A stretch of DNA of 64,000 bases from Aegilops tauschii subsp. strangulata (lineage: Eukaryota; Streptophyta; Magnoliopsida; Poales; Poaceae). The stretch spans positions 240,352,622 through 240,416,621 of the forward strand of contig NC_053039.3 of NCBI RefSeq assembly GCF_002575655.3, written 5' to 3'. Below are positions 33,945 to 46,200 of this stretch, in pieces. Under the pieces are notes generated by a model that saw nothing but the letters and a program-made list of their open reading frames with translations, was not told the origin of the DNA and made no database searches. Both the position numbers and the translations under genes were made by a program. The stretch's first letter is position 1. Every line of letters begins with the position of its first letter.

Positions 33945-34115
33945 ATAGTGCATCGCACACGGTCCGGAGATAACAACTGTGTGTTATGAAACAGCAAAAC
34001 CCTCGAGGCGGGCAGATATTTTCTAGGGATGCAGGCGGGATTGGGAACAAGAAACATCGTACACGGTCCGGAAATAACAACTGTGTGTTATGAAACAGAA
34101 AAATCCTCGAGGCGG
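33945..34115. repeat. Direct repeat (~105 bp period, two copies)
   Basis: GGAGATAACAACTGTGTGTT, ATGAAACAGCAAAACCCTCG and AGGCGGGCAGATATTTT recur about 105 bases downstream with few changes. It is probably the subterminal repeat of the element starting at 29998. Confidence 0.7.
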
Positions 34116-34394
34116 GCATATATTTTTGAGAGGGGGATCCTCATGGAGCCCAATGTACTGTGCGGATGTGTGCGCGACAGGTGCACTGGCGTGGCACACG
34201 GTTAGTTTGAGTGAACCATGTCTGTTGCGTCATCCGACTTGTCTAATGTTCATAAATTGGCGAAAAATGATGCGGGAGAGGGTCGGAACACGAACACACT
34301 TGCATTGGACCAAATTTATGTATCAAAAGGGTGTTTTGATTTTCAAATACCAAATGCAACTTCGATGTGGCACCTCTCTCGCAAAGTGCACGGT
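34116..34394. other. Unit 1 of the ~340-bp repeat array, no gene
   Basis: 34300-34380 (TATGTATCAAAAGGGTGTTTTG, CAACTTCGATGTGGCACCTC) matches the internal part of the units at 35395-37045, so the C-rich minisatellite lies within this array. Confidence 0.5.
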
Positions 34395-35325
34395 ATTGCT
34401 TGCCCCCACCCCCCTCGTGTCGGCACGAAGGGAATCCTAAGCTATGGATGCATGCCCCCCCAACCGAGGTTCATCGTAACAAAGTGCGAAGTAGCTAGCA
34501 GCCCCCCTCCCTCGTGTTGGCACGAAGGGAATCCTAAGCTATGAATGCATGCCCCCCAAACGAGGTTCACCTAGCAAAGTGTGAAGTAGAGCTAGCAGCC
34601 TCCCCTCCCTCGTGTCGGCACGAAGGGATTCCTAAGCTATGAATGCATGCCCCCCCCAACCGAGGTTCACCTCGCAAAGTGTGAAGTAGCTAGTAGCCCC
34701 CTCCCTCATGTCGGCATGAAGGGAATCCTAGATAAGCTATGAATGCATGCCCTCCCCCCCAACCGAGGTTCACCCTAGAAAAGTGCGAAGTAGCTAGCAG
34801 CCACCCCTCCCTCATGCCTCATGTCGGCACGAAGGGAATCCTAAGCTATGAATGCACATGCCACCCCCCCAACCGAGGTTCACCTAGCAAAGTGCGAAGT
34901 AGCTAGCAGACCCCCTCCCTCGTGTCGGCATGAAGGGAATCCTAAGCTATGAATGCATGCCCTCCCCCCCTCAACCGAGGTTCACCCTAGCAAAGTGCGA
35001 AGTAGCTAGCAACCACCCCTCCCTCGTGTCGGCATGAAGGGAATCCTAAGCTATGAATGCACATGCCCCCCCAACCGAGGTTCACCTAGCAAAGTGCAAA
35101 GTAGCTAGCAGCCCCCCCTCGTGTCGGCACGAAGGGAATCCTAAGCTATGAGCATGCCCCCTCCCCCCAACCGAGGTTCACCTAGCAAAGTGCGAATTAG
35201 CTAGAAGCCCCCCACCCCCCTAGTGTCGCCACGAAGGTATTCCTAATTAAGCTATGAATGCATCCCCCCCCCCAACTGAGGTTCACCTAGCAAAGTGCGA
35301 TGTAGCAACCCCCCCCCCCAAACAC
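34395..35325. repeat. C-rich minisatellite, about nine copies of a 95-115 bp unit
   Basis: Each unit has a variable C5-C9 run, CCTCGTGTCGGCACGAAGGG, AATCCTAAGCTATGAATGCA, a second C-run with CAACCGAGGTTCACC, and AGCAAAGTGCGAAGTAGCTA. The core GTCGGCACGAAGG lies at about 34420, 34513, 34613, 34708, 34824, 34924, 35028, 35124 and 35224. Length changes fall mainly in the C-runs. No gene. Confidence 0.95.
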
Positions 35326-35394
35326 ACACTTTCAGTCGGCGGGCCAGAGAGGCATATATCTCACCAAGATGGATCATAAAACGGACCAAGAATA

Positions 35395-37045
35395 ATCCAC
35401 CTTGGTCGTACAACCTCTCTCTTTTTGTTGGTCAAAGTGATGGTCGTCCATGCGACCCCGGAGATGGGCTAGCTCGCCAATAATCATGCAAGTAGCTAGT
35501 CCCCAAAGACAACCACTGCATGCGTATGGCCCAAACATATGTATGGAGAGGTGTGTTTTTGAGTAACAATGGAACAACTTTGACGTGGCACCGTGACTTC
35601 GAACTAGAAATCCCCACACTGAGTGAGGGTTATGTTGACGATGCATATGTATGTTACACCACACTTCTAGCCAACAACATGGATTCATATACGCATGCAT
35701 GCATGCATAGTATATGTGCTCAAACTTAATTAGGTCTGAATCTCACCATGACCTATACTACGATAACACGAACCAAATGAAGAATCCGCCATGGTAACCT
35801 ATCTTGTTGTTGGTCAAGGTGCTCATGGATGTCCACGCGGGCCCACGAATATATAGGCTTGTCGCTGATAACCACACGAGGGAGAGTATCGTTCGAAGGC
35901 AACCACTACATGCATATGTATGGAGGTGATGCGTGCATGCATGTTTGAATACACAACATTGATCTGGCGCGTGTGTCAAAAATCATACACTAGCTCCCCA
36001 CACAGAGCGAGATCGGTTCATGATGGTGTCGTTGTACTAGCCACTTCGACTCGATGGGAGGGATTCATGCATACACATGCATGTGTGTGTGCTCAAAGTG
36101 TATCATGCATGTCATCCCAGAGCAAAAATAATAATCCCCTCCTAAGTCAAATTAACCTCTCTTGTTGTCAGGCAAGAAGAAGTGATGGACCAAGCGGGCC
36201 CATAGATGGAAAGCATCGATATCGCTGATAACCGCTTAAGTGGGTGCGAGAGGACAACCACCACCGCTTTGCATGTGGGCCCTATATATATATGTTGAAT
36301 ACCCAAAATGCACAACTTTAATGTGCCACATGCCTCAAAAACTGTAAACCATGCACCCACACAGAGTGAGGTTCATATCAAGTGTACTACATATGATGGT
36401 CCCCTTCCCCCCTCTTCACCGCATACTGTATACTTCTGCCGTAATATATGTACAACCCAAAAGAATCCTCATCAATGGTGAAATTAATTAACCTCTCCCG
36501 ATGTAGGTCAAAGTGATGCATGCATGCATGCATCGACGACGGCCTCATGGGCCCACAGATGGAAGCGTCACACTTTAGTGTCCTAGCTAGGATATATATG
36601 CGTGTGGCCCAAAAAGGTGTTGTGTGATGTTTGAATAACCAATTTCAGAATTTTGATGTGGCACGTGCCTCGGTAACCAAAAAGTCGCGACACTGAGTGA
36701 GGTGTACTTGTTCACGGACGCATACGTATAGTATATATGGTAGTCCCCTCCCACCTCTTCGACACGTACCATATACCATCATAACACAAACAAAAAAGAT
36801 TCTACCTTGCTGGTCAAATTAACCTCACTGCCGGCTGTTCGTCAAAGTGATGGACAACGACCTCGCGGGCCCACAGAAAGCGTCACACGCGAGTATCGAG
36901 TGTCGTGTAGGACAACCATCGACTGCATGTGGCCAAAACATTTATGTATGAAAGGGTTGTGTAATGTTTTAAATAACAATTTGACAACTCTGATGTGGCA
37001 CCAGCCTGCCTAACAAAACGGCCAACCCACACAGTGGCTCACAAC
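35395..37045. repeat. Five diverged tandem units of ~335-380 bp
   Basis: Landmark GTCAAAGTGATGG (or close variants) recurs at about 35433, 35815, 36170, 36507 and 36841, each followed by GCGGGCCCACAGATGG-like sequence, AGGACAACCAC, CATATGTATGGA-like sequence and TTTGATGTGGCACGTGCC. No open frame is conserved across units. Confidence 0.75.
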
Positions 37046-38057
37046 TCGTAGTGTACTGCGAGCCACCCGCCACCCCCCTAGACGCACACACCCACACACA
37101 CACCGCGAATCCACCGTAACTACGATGCATGTTAAATTAATTATCCCGTGGTGAACATACATGTTACCAAAGGAGGGACATTTTAATTTCAAAAAAATCA
37201 CAGAGATCATTAAGACATTTTAGTACATTGATTGATTGATTTTCTATGGGTATAACGTGCAAAAATCAAATTTGAGCCACATGCACACGTGACAGTGCAC
37301 CTAAATGGATTGCAAAAACACATGTGTCTCACTAGGTGCATGTTTACTCCCCGTGCGACAAATTTCAAACATTGAGAATCTTGATTTTTACATTCTAGTA
37401 CATCCAAAACTTATTTGAAGTTCATGAAGCTTATCATGTTGTCATATGGACACCAATATAAAGTGGCATTGTACTTTTTTTGTCAAATTTGAGACCAGTT
37501 TTGATGTAATCTTTATCTAATTACAGACGGGAGATTATTAATAATTGGGAACCAATATCCCAAACGGATTATTTATTCGAACCGTGAGCGTTAGACCAAC
37601 ATTGGATACGTGCCATGCTTCGGTTAAGCAATAAAGCGGTAGCATTAATCATCCAAATAGAAAACAATATATGTGCCGCCGCGCGACCCGTGTGGCATGC
37701 GAGCAGGCGTGAGTTGACGGGACGCATGTGAGCAGTCCGCCGCACAGGCAGACGGGGAGGCGTGCGTGCAAGTGTGTGAATTGACGGAGGCGTGCTCGAT
37801 GCGCAGTGTCATCGGGAGGCGTGCGAGTAGCTGTGTGAAACTTTGGTAGACATGCCAGCAGTCCGGTGCGCAGGCTCACCGGGAGGCGAGCCATCGGTTT
37901 GACCACCGCCCGCCTCTCTCCCACAACTCCCATTACTCCATATTAATGGTGCGCTCGAGCGGCCGCACCCCCCATCCTCGCTACGCACACACGATCCTCT
38001 CTCTCCGCTTGCATCCTCGATGCCGCTCTCAGTCCTCAAAGCCATCAGTGTATGAGG
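37046..38057. other. Spacer; GC-rich part may be promoter and leader of the next gene
   Basis: 37046-37660 is AT-rich without features. 37670-37920 has three loose repeats of GGGAGGCGTGCG and GAGCAGTCCG. 37960-38050 is CT-rich and could be the 5' UTR of the gene beginning at 38058. Confidence 0.4.
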
Positions 38058-39045
38058 ATGCCGCCGAAGCGCCCCATCGGAGGGAGTGGCGATGCCGGGG
38101 CTGCTAAAGCACCGGAGCACGGCGTGGAGATGGAGACATAGGTTGCCGTCACCACCGGTGAGTTATCGCTACACCCTGACGTCGTCGACGACGTCGAGCT
38201 TCCACAACCGGAGGCGGAGTTCCACACCGACTCCGACGACCACTCCGGCGACAACTCCGACGACCACTCCGACGACGACTCCGACGATGACGGACAGCTG
38301 GTTAGTCATCTATACCCATTTATGTGTCGAATAGATCATAGGGTTTCTCTGGTTACTCCTGCCTTCCCCCTTTTTGGAATAGAAATCACGTGGTTATTTT
38401 CTCGAAATCCATGAAATCTGAGTAAGTTCCGTTAGATCCGTTTAGTGTATTGATTGTTTGAATGGTACAGGTGATAAGTGATTAGTTGTTTCATCTGTGC
38501 AAATGATTTCTGCTAGTAATCCGACTAGGGTTAGTGTTCGTGCTAATAATTCCTAGCCAGGACTGGACAATTGATTTTGAATGACCTACATATGTTTGTG
38601 CCATTATTTTCTTCAAGATTGGTCTCTACATAGACGACTGTGCATAAAAATCAAACCATAATCTCTGGATATGTAGAAATAATTAGCCATAAATTCCTAA
38701 TCATACTTCACGGCATGTAATCAGTGATTTGATGCCAAATTTGTTTTACTATTTGTATAGGTGTTGTCTGGCGATGTGGACATCGAGGATGAAGATGCCC
38801 AGAGGAGGTACAAGAGGCGAATCCTAAGGGAGTTTTATGCGAGAATGCATAACAGGCGTATTAGGACCTGGAACGACGGCTATGGATGCCCATTTTTCAA
38901 CCACAAGATTCATGACGCGTATCTTAGTGTTCTGGCGCATGCAAGAGGACGGGCCGTTGGCTCCTTCAAGCAGACGTATTCTCGCAGGATGGCGCACGAC
39001 GCGTACACCGAGTACCTAGAGAAGCTTCAGGATCGTGCCAGCCGA
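38058..39045 (+). pseudogene. Two-exon gene fragment resembling an XS-type zinc-finger protein
   Basis: Exon 1 (38058-38300) starts MPPKRPIGGSGDAGAAKAPE, meets TAG at 38139-38141, and continues open into an acidic Asp/Ser tract (DSDDHSGDNSDDHSDDD) up to the donor CTG|GTTAGT. Exon 2 starts at 38761 after TTTGTATAG, in phase, and reads EDEDAQRRYKRRILREFYAR, then GYGCPFFNHKIHDAYLSVLA, HARGRAVGS and MAHDAYTEYLEKL. The CP...L..HA.G....H..Y..YL pattern fits the XS zinc finger of SGS3/FDM-like proteins of plant small-RNA pathways, but the second zinc cysteine is replaced by Phe. Coding similarity fades by about 39045, where retrotransposon sequence starts, so the 3' end is missing. The family call is from pattern memory and could be wrong. 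Confidence 0.5.
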
Positions 39046-41064
39046 CTATCCCACCGACATTACATTCATGTTCACTTATATTCATTTGTCAGTGTTCACA
39101 CTTTTTCATTGTATCATCCATGCTTAGATTTATTTCTTGCCTTCTTTTTGTGTGTTTGAAAAACTTTAGAAAAACCAAAAAATTAGTTGTAGTAGTTTAC
39201 TTTCTATGCATGCTTAGTTGTAATACTAAAAAGAAAACCCAAAAAGATTTCCTTATTCTTCTTTTGCTTGTTGGGAGCTTTCCCGTGTAAATAGTTTTTC
39301 TCGTTTTTGCTTTTCCCTTTTATTTGCTTGTTCAAGAAAACCAAAAACTCCAAAAATATTTCAGTGTGTTTCTCTGAATTTCTTTTCTTTTTATTCGAGT
39401 TGTACCGAGGAGAAGACCACGATGAAAATGTTGAGTGGCTCTCATATGAATAATTGTTGATCTAATAAAGAGCACATTTTACCTTGTCTTCTCCTGTTGA
39501 ACAAAATGTTTGCAGATTCCAGCTTAGTCCGTGGCACTCTTGCACTATTATTATTTTCATATCGTTCGGTCGTGCAAGTGAAAGGCAATAATGACGAAAT
39601 TCGATGAACTGGCCGTGGCGGAGAGAAACTGGTATGAACTTGACTTGTTCTGTTTGTGTAAATATGTTTAACCTAGTGTCCATGATTCAGCCCATTATGA
39701 TTAAACATGTTTGCAATGACAATTAGAGATTACAGTTTCTCATGCCGTGCATAAGTAGCTGGGAGTGGATAATGATTTATCTTGGATATCAACATTGCGT
39801 TAAAATGATTGTGATGTAGTATGATGATATGGTATCCTCCTCTGAATGTTCGAGTGGCTTGACTTGGCACATGTTCATGCATGTAGTTGAATCAATACTA
39901 ACATAGCCTCTATGATATTTATGTTCATGGTGTTCATATCCTACTCATGCTAGTGTCCAATGTTACTTATGCATAATGCATGTTTATGACCGTTGTTGCT
40001 CTTTAGCTGGCCGCTTCTCAATCTAATTGCTAGCCTTCTCCTGTACTAAGTGGGGAATTCTGCTTGTACGTCAAAACTCTTTAACCCAAAAGTTATTCCA
40101 GATGAGTCCACCATACCTACCTATATGCGGTATTACCCTGCCGTCCAAAGTAAATTGCCATGTGCCACCTCTAAAAACTTCCAAATAAATATCCGTTTCG
40201 TGTGCCTGGATCGTTCATGGAACGACAGGAGGTGGTCGGTATCTTCCATGCTAAGCGGGTTATTCTCAGGTCGAGTTTTTATTCACTCGCCATCGCACGA
40301 GAAAAGGGCGGTAATAGGGAGGCCCAGTCCCAAACTACAAACTGAAAAAGAGTTAATCTCTCAAATAATCAAACAAAAACTCCCAGTGGAGTCAAAATCT
40401 TTACTTTTATCGCTTGGGAACCGCCACTAGCTTGCTTAGCATGGAAGATGTTGATAACTGATGGTCGTGAAGTAAATGAGAAGGGTGCATGTCTCAAAAT
40501 ATCATTTACCTCTGTTTTAAAACTTGAGCTCTGGCACCTCTGCAAATCACTGCTTCCTTCTACTAAGGGACTATTTATTTACTTTTATGTTGTGTCATCA
40601 CCTTCTAAAACAAGTGCTAGAACCTGAGAGCACAGCTATCATGAGTTATGCATTGTGTGTAGCTAATGTTGGGTGCATCATGACCGGATCTTTTCTACCA
40701 TGAATTACAATGTTTAGTCGCTGCCTAAACTTTGGTGGTGCTCTGCACTTATGTTTTGTGGTCTCAGAAAGGGCTAGCGAGATACCACTATTGTCATATT
40801 ATATCATGGTTGTTTTGACAACGTGTTGCCGTTTGAGATATCTTATTATTGCTCGCTAGCTGATTATGTCATTGATATGAGTCATTATAATCTTTAAGAG
40901 TTATTGTCGGGATGGTTAGTTATAATGTTGGCTGAAAACCTGGGTGATTTTTAAGCTTATTTATGCAAACAAGAGCAAAAGAGTTCGTAAAAGTTTGTCT
41001 TTTTCACTTTCAGTTTATCAACTAAATTGCTTGAGGACTAGCAAAAGTTTATGTTTGGGGGAGT
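39046..41064 (+). mobile_element. 3' internal region of a 5'-truncated LTR retrotransposon
   Basis: AT-rich sequence of the kind that precedes the 3' LTR in Athila-like grass elements, ending in the polypurine tract TTTGGGGGAGT (41054-41064) directly before the LTR. An open frame at 40050-40430 has no recognisable domain. No gag, protease, reverse transcriptase or integrase is present, and no 5' LTR is seen, so the element lost its 5' half, apparently at about 39050. Confidence 0.6.
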
Positions 41065-42478
41065 TGATACGTCTCAAACGTATCTACTTTTCCTAACGCT
41101 TTTCCTCTTGTTTTGGACTCTAATTTGCATGATTTGAATGAAACTAACCCCGGACTGGCGCTGTTTTCAGCAGAACTACCATGGTGTCGTTTTTGTGCAG
41201 AAATAAAAGTTCTCGGAATGGAACGAAACTTTGGAAGGATTTTTTATATAATAAATAAGAACTTTTGGAGCCAAGACCTGCCGGAGAGGGGCACCTAGGT
41301 GGGCACAACCCACCAGGGCGCGCCCCCCTCTCCTGGCGCGCCCAGGTGGGTTGTCCCCACCTGGTGGCCCCACAGACCTTGAAACCGACGCTATAAAATC
41401 CTATTTTTCCAGAAAAAAATCAGGGAGAAAGAGTTATCGTGATCCACAAGACGGAGCCACCGTCACCTCCTGTTCTTCATCGGGAAGCCAAATCTGGAGT
41501 CCATTTGGGGCTTTGGAGAGGGGGATCTTCGTTCTTCGTCATCACCAACCCTTCTCCATTGCCAATTCCATGATGCACCCCACCGGGAGTGAGTAATTCC
41601 TTCGTAGGCTCGCTGGTCGGTGAGGAGTTGGATGAGATTCATCATGTAATCGAGTTAGTTTTGTTAGGGCTTGATCCCTAGTATGCACTATATTCTAAGA
41701 TTGATGTTGCTATGACTTTGCCATGCTTAATGGTTGTCACTTTGGGCCCAGGTGCCATGAACTCAGATCTGAACCGTTTATGTTATCACCATTATATCCA
41801 TGTTCTAGATCCGATCTTGCAAGTTATAGTCACCTACTACGTGTTATGATCCGGCAACCCCGGAGTGACAATAACCGGGACTTCTCCCGGTGATGACCGT
41901 AGTTTCAGGAGTTCATGTATTCACTATGTGTTAATGCTTTGTTTCGGTTCTCTATTAAAAGGAGGCCTTAATATCCCTTAGTTTCCAATAGGACCCCGCT
42001 GCCACGGGAGGGTAGGACAAAAGATGTCATGCAAGTTCTTTCCATAAGCACGTATGACTATTTACGGAATACATGCCTACATTATATTGACGAACTGGAG
42101 CTAGTGCCATATTGTTCTAGGTTATAACGGTCTCATGATGAATGTCGTCCGATAATTCACCTATCCAATGCCTACGAATTTATCTTATATTGTTTATGCT
42201 AAGTTACTACTGCTATCGTCACTGTTACACTTGCTACAAAATTACTGCTATAACTATTACCGTTACCGTTTCTACTGTTACTATTATGAAAACTATCAAA
42301 CTACTTTGCTACTGATCATGTTGCTGCAGATAATTAATCTCCAGGTGTGGTTGAATTGACAACTCAGATGCTAATACCTTCAAATATTCTTTGGCTCCCC
42401 TTGTGTCGAATCTATAAATTTGGGTTGAGTACTCTACCCTCGAAAACTGTTGCGATCCCCTATACTCGTGGGTAATCA
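41065..42478 (+). mobile_element. 3' LTR of the truncated retrotransposon (1414 bp)
   Basis: Starts TGATACGTCTCAAACGTATC right after a polypurine tract and ends CTATACTCGTGGGTAATCA, with TG...CA ends. A possible TATA box is CTATAAAATC at 41391-41400. The next 5 bases, GTGTC (42479-42483), begin mid-repeat in element B, so this element inserted into B's repeat array. The 62275 LTR ends in the same way (CTATACTTGTGGGCCATCA) but is a different family. Confidence 0.75.
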
Positions 42479-42697
42479 GTGTCTAGCTTCCATTGCTTCT
42501 AATTTGTTGAAATGACTTCTGCTTAGTTTACACATCATATCTAGGAATATGCAATGCTGTCCTTTTTTCTTACACATTCAATCGTCCTATCATGCGGTCG
42601 CCTTACATTAAAGTAGTGCTCGTCAGCATCGTGCATCAATGAGTTATGGAAAGTGAATTTTTATTCATTTTTCTTGTGGGTTTGACTTGACAAGGCA

Positions 42698-42772
42698 ATG
42701 CAATTAAGAAATAGGAAGGAAAAAAATAAGGCAAGGATTGATGGCGGTCTTCCGGCGAAACCGGCATCCCAG
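42698..42772 (+). pseudogene. Repeated short exon, copy 1 (others 43849-43923 and 44953-45026)
   Basis: ATG followed by 25 codons reading MQLRNRKEKNKARIDGGLPA, ending KPASQ at a CAG|GTGCTTT donor. Copy 2 has a few substitutions. Copy 3 is one base shorter in its A-run, so it is frameshifted. The exon is Lys/Arg-rich, as in the N-terminal part of the CACTA gene that follows at 46268. Confidence 0.55.
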
Positions 42773-43084
42773 GTGCTTTCTCTAGCTTGGCAGTGTGATA
42801 TTGGTTGCATCTTTCATGTGGTGTCTAGCTTGCATTGCTTCTTTTTTGTTGAAATGGCTTCTGCTTAGTTTACACAAATAGTTGTGAATATGCCATGTCG
42901 TCCTGTTTTCGTACATATTCCATCCTGGTATCATGTGTTTGCCTTACATCAAAGTAGTGATTGTCAGTATCATGCGCGAGTAAGTTCTGAAGAGTGAATT
43001 TTATTGCTTTTTCTTGTCGGTTTTACTTGACAATTCAAAATCAATGTTTTTGATCAAACGAATCCATTGACACAAACTGTTCAT

Positions 43085-43266
43085 GGGCGAAAAGTGAAGC
43101 GGAAGGACGTTAGCAAGGCAGTGGATAAAGGTGCTCCTTTCAAATGGAGGGCCTCTATAGATTCTACTCCGCTACCCCCCAAGATTATTTGCAAGACAAC
43201 ACATGCATAAACACTCAGCGTAGCTGTGTTGATGATGAGCATGTCTCCCCTAGTGCACCATCACAG
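43085..43266 (+). pseudogene. Repeated longer exon, copy 1 (others near 44200-44368 and 45303-45471)
   Basis: Reads KVKRKDVSKAVDKGAPFKWR then ASIDSTPLPP, with a TAA after KTTHA, and ends ATCACAG|GTGC. Copies 2 and 3 keep CAAATGGAGGGCC and CATCACAGGTGCT but are also broken by stops. All three end in the same splice-donor-like junction. Confidence 0.5.
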
Positions 43267-46200
43267 GTGCTCCCTCTAACTTGGCACCGTTATATGTGGT
43301 TGCATGTTATGTATGATGTCTAGCTTGTGTTGCTTCTAATTTTGTTGAATTCCATCTGCTTACTTTACACATTATACTTGTGAATAAGACACGTGTTCCT
43401 GTTCCTAGAACATACAATATTTGTCTATCACACCATGTTCTTACATCAAAGTACTACTGTTGTGTAACCTGCAACAATCACTTATCATAAGACACGTTTG
43501 ACTTGGGAGTGTGATATAGCTTACATCTCGCATTCTTTTTTAGCTTGTACTACTTCTAATTTGTTGAAATGGCACTTATGACGAGACAGTTTTAACTTGG
43601 TAGAGTGATATTCGTTGAATCTTTCATATGGTGTCTAGCTTTCATTGCTTCTAATTTGTTGAAATGCCTTCTGCTTAGTTTACACATCATAGCTGTGAAT
43701 ATGCAATGCTGTCCTTTTTCTTACACAGTCAATCGTCCTATCATGTGGTCGTCTTGCATTAAAGTAGTGCTCGTCAGCATCGTGCATCAATAAGTTCTGA
43801 AAAGCAAATTTTTATTCATTTTTCTTGTGGGTTTGACTTGACAAGGCAATGCAATTAGGAAATAAGAAGGAAAAAAATAAGGCAGGGACCGATGGCGGTC
43901 TTCCGGCGAAACCAGCATCCCAGGTGCTTTCTCTAGCTTGGCAGTGTGATATTGTCTTGCATGTTGCATACGGTGTCTAGCTTGGATTGCTTCTTATTTG
44001 TTGAAATGCCTTCTGCTTAGTTTACACAAACAGTTGTGAATATGCCATGTCGTCCTATTTTTCGTACATATTCCATCCTGGTATCATGTGTGTGCCTTAC
44101 ATCAAAGTAGTGATTGTCAGTATCATGCACGAATGAGTTCTGAAGAGTGAATTTTATTGCTTTTTCTTGTCGGTTTTACTTGACAATTCAAAATCAATAA
44201 AACGGAAGGAAATTAGCAAGGTAGTGGATAAAGGTTCTCCTTCCAAATGGAGGGCCCCTACAGATTCTACTCCGCCACCCCCAAGAAGATTTGCAAGACA
44301 ACACATGCATCGACACTCAAAGTAGTTGTGTTGATGATGAGCACGTCTCCGTTAGTGCACCATCACAGGTGCTCCCTCTAACTTGGCACTGTTATATGCG
44401 GTTGCATGTTATGTATGATGTCTAGCTTATGTTGCTTCTAATTTTGTTGAATTCCATCTGCTTACTTTACACATTATACTTGTGAATAAGACACGTGTTC
44501 ATGTTTATAGAACATACAATATCTGTCTATCACACCATGTTCTTACATCAAAGTACTACTGTTGTGTAACCTGCAACAATCACTTATCATAAGACATGTT
44601 TGACTTGGGAGTGTGATATAGCTTACATCTCGCATTCTTTTTTTAGCTTGTACTACTTCTAATTTGTTGAAATGGCACTTATGACGCGACAGTTTTAACT
44701 TGGTAGAGTGATATTCGTTGAATCTTTCATATGGTGTCTAGCTTTCATTGCTTCTAATTTGTTGAAATGCCTTCTGCTTAGTTTACACACCATAGCTGTG
44801 AATATGCAATGTTGTCCTTTTTTCTTACACAGTCAATCGTCCTATCATGTGGTCGCCTTGCATTAAAATAGTGCTCGTCAGCATCGTGCATCAATAAGTT
44901 CTGAAAAGCAAATTTTTATTCATTTTTCTTGTGGGTTTGACTTGACAAGGCAATGCAATTAAGAAATAAGAAGGAAAAAATAAGGCAGGGACTGATGGCG
45001 GTCTTCCGGCGAAACCAGCATCCCAGGTGCTTTCTCTAGCTTGGCAGTGTGATATTGTCTTGCATGTTGCATACGGTGTCTAGCTTGGATTGCTTCTTAT
45101 TTGTTGAAATGGCTTCTGCTTAGTTTACACAAACAGTTGTGAATATGCCATGCCGTCCTATTTTTCGTACATATTCCATCCTGGTATCATGTGTTTGCCT
45201 TACATCAAAGTAGTGATTGTCAGTATCATGCACGAATGAGTTCTAAAGAGTGAATTTTATTGCTTTTTCTTGTCGGTTTTACTTGACAATTCAAAATCAA
45301 TAAAGCGGAAGGAAATTAGCAAGGCAGTGGATAAAGGTGCTCCTTCCAAATGGAGGGCCTCTACAGATTCTACTCCGCCACCCCCAAGAAGATTTGCAAG
45401 ACAACACATGCATAGACACTCAACGTAGCTGTGTTGATGCTGAGCACGTCTCCCTTAGTGCACCATCACAGGTGCTACCTCTAACTTGGCACTGTTATAT
45501 GTGGTTGCATGTTATGTATGATGTCTAGCTTGTGTTGCTTCTAATTTTGTTGAATTCCATCTGCTTACTTTACACATTATAATTGTGAATAAGACACGTG
45601 TTCGTGTTTCTAGAACATACAATATCTGTTTATCACACCATGTTCTTACATCAAAGTACTACTGTTGTGTAACCTGCAACAATCACTTTTCACAAGACAC
45701 GTTTAACTTGGGAGTCTGATATAGTTTACATCTCGCATTATTTTCTAGCTTGTACTACTAATTTGTTGAAATGGCACTAATGACGAGATAGTTTTAACTC
45801 GGTAGGGTGATATTCGTTGCGTCTTACATATGGTGTCTAGCTTTCATTGCTTCTAATTTGTTGAAATGTCTTCTGCTTAGTTTACACATCATAAAGCTAT
45901 GAATATGCAATGGCACTAATGATGAGAGACATTTAACTTGGTAGTGTGATGTTTTTTGCATCTTGCATATGATTTATTTCTTGTACTGCTTCACATTTGT
46001 TTAAACGCCAGTTATGACGAGAAACTGTTAACTTGGAAGAGCGATATTTGTAGCATCTTTCATATGGTGTCTACCTTCCATTGCATTGCCTTCTGCTTAG
46101 TTTACACATCATAGTTCTGATTATCTCATGTCGTCCTGTTTTTCGTACATATTACATCCTCCTATCATGTGGTTGTCTAACATCATAGTTCAGTTCGTCT

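Larger units (their letters stand above)
29998..34115. mobile_element. Putative second DNA transposon (CACTGG start) with gene-like cargo
   Basis: The left boundary is proposed at CACTGGTGCGCGTCGGTCCT (29998), which resembles CACTA-superfamily ends with CACTGG. GATGCGCGGCCCATCACAAA units follow (30196, 30242 and a diverged 30389), as in a subterminal repeat. Near the other side a ~110-bp direct repeat (ATCGCACACGGTCCGGAGAT at 33952 and ATCGTACACGGTCCGGAAAT at 34057) looks like the right subterminal region. I could not find the matching right terminal inverted repeat, so the end is approximate. Confidence 0.4.

Noticed and set aside
34395..35325. CRISPR-like direct repeats
   Set aside because: Adjacent whole-unit repeats without unique spacers, in plant DNA; a minisatellite.
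40050..40430. 126-codon ORF as a retrotransposon gene
   Set aside because: It lies in the region before the 3' LTR, with no gag, pol or env-like feature; probably chance.
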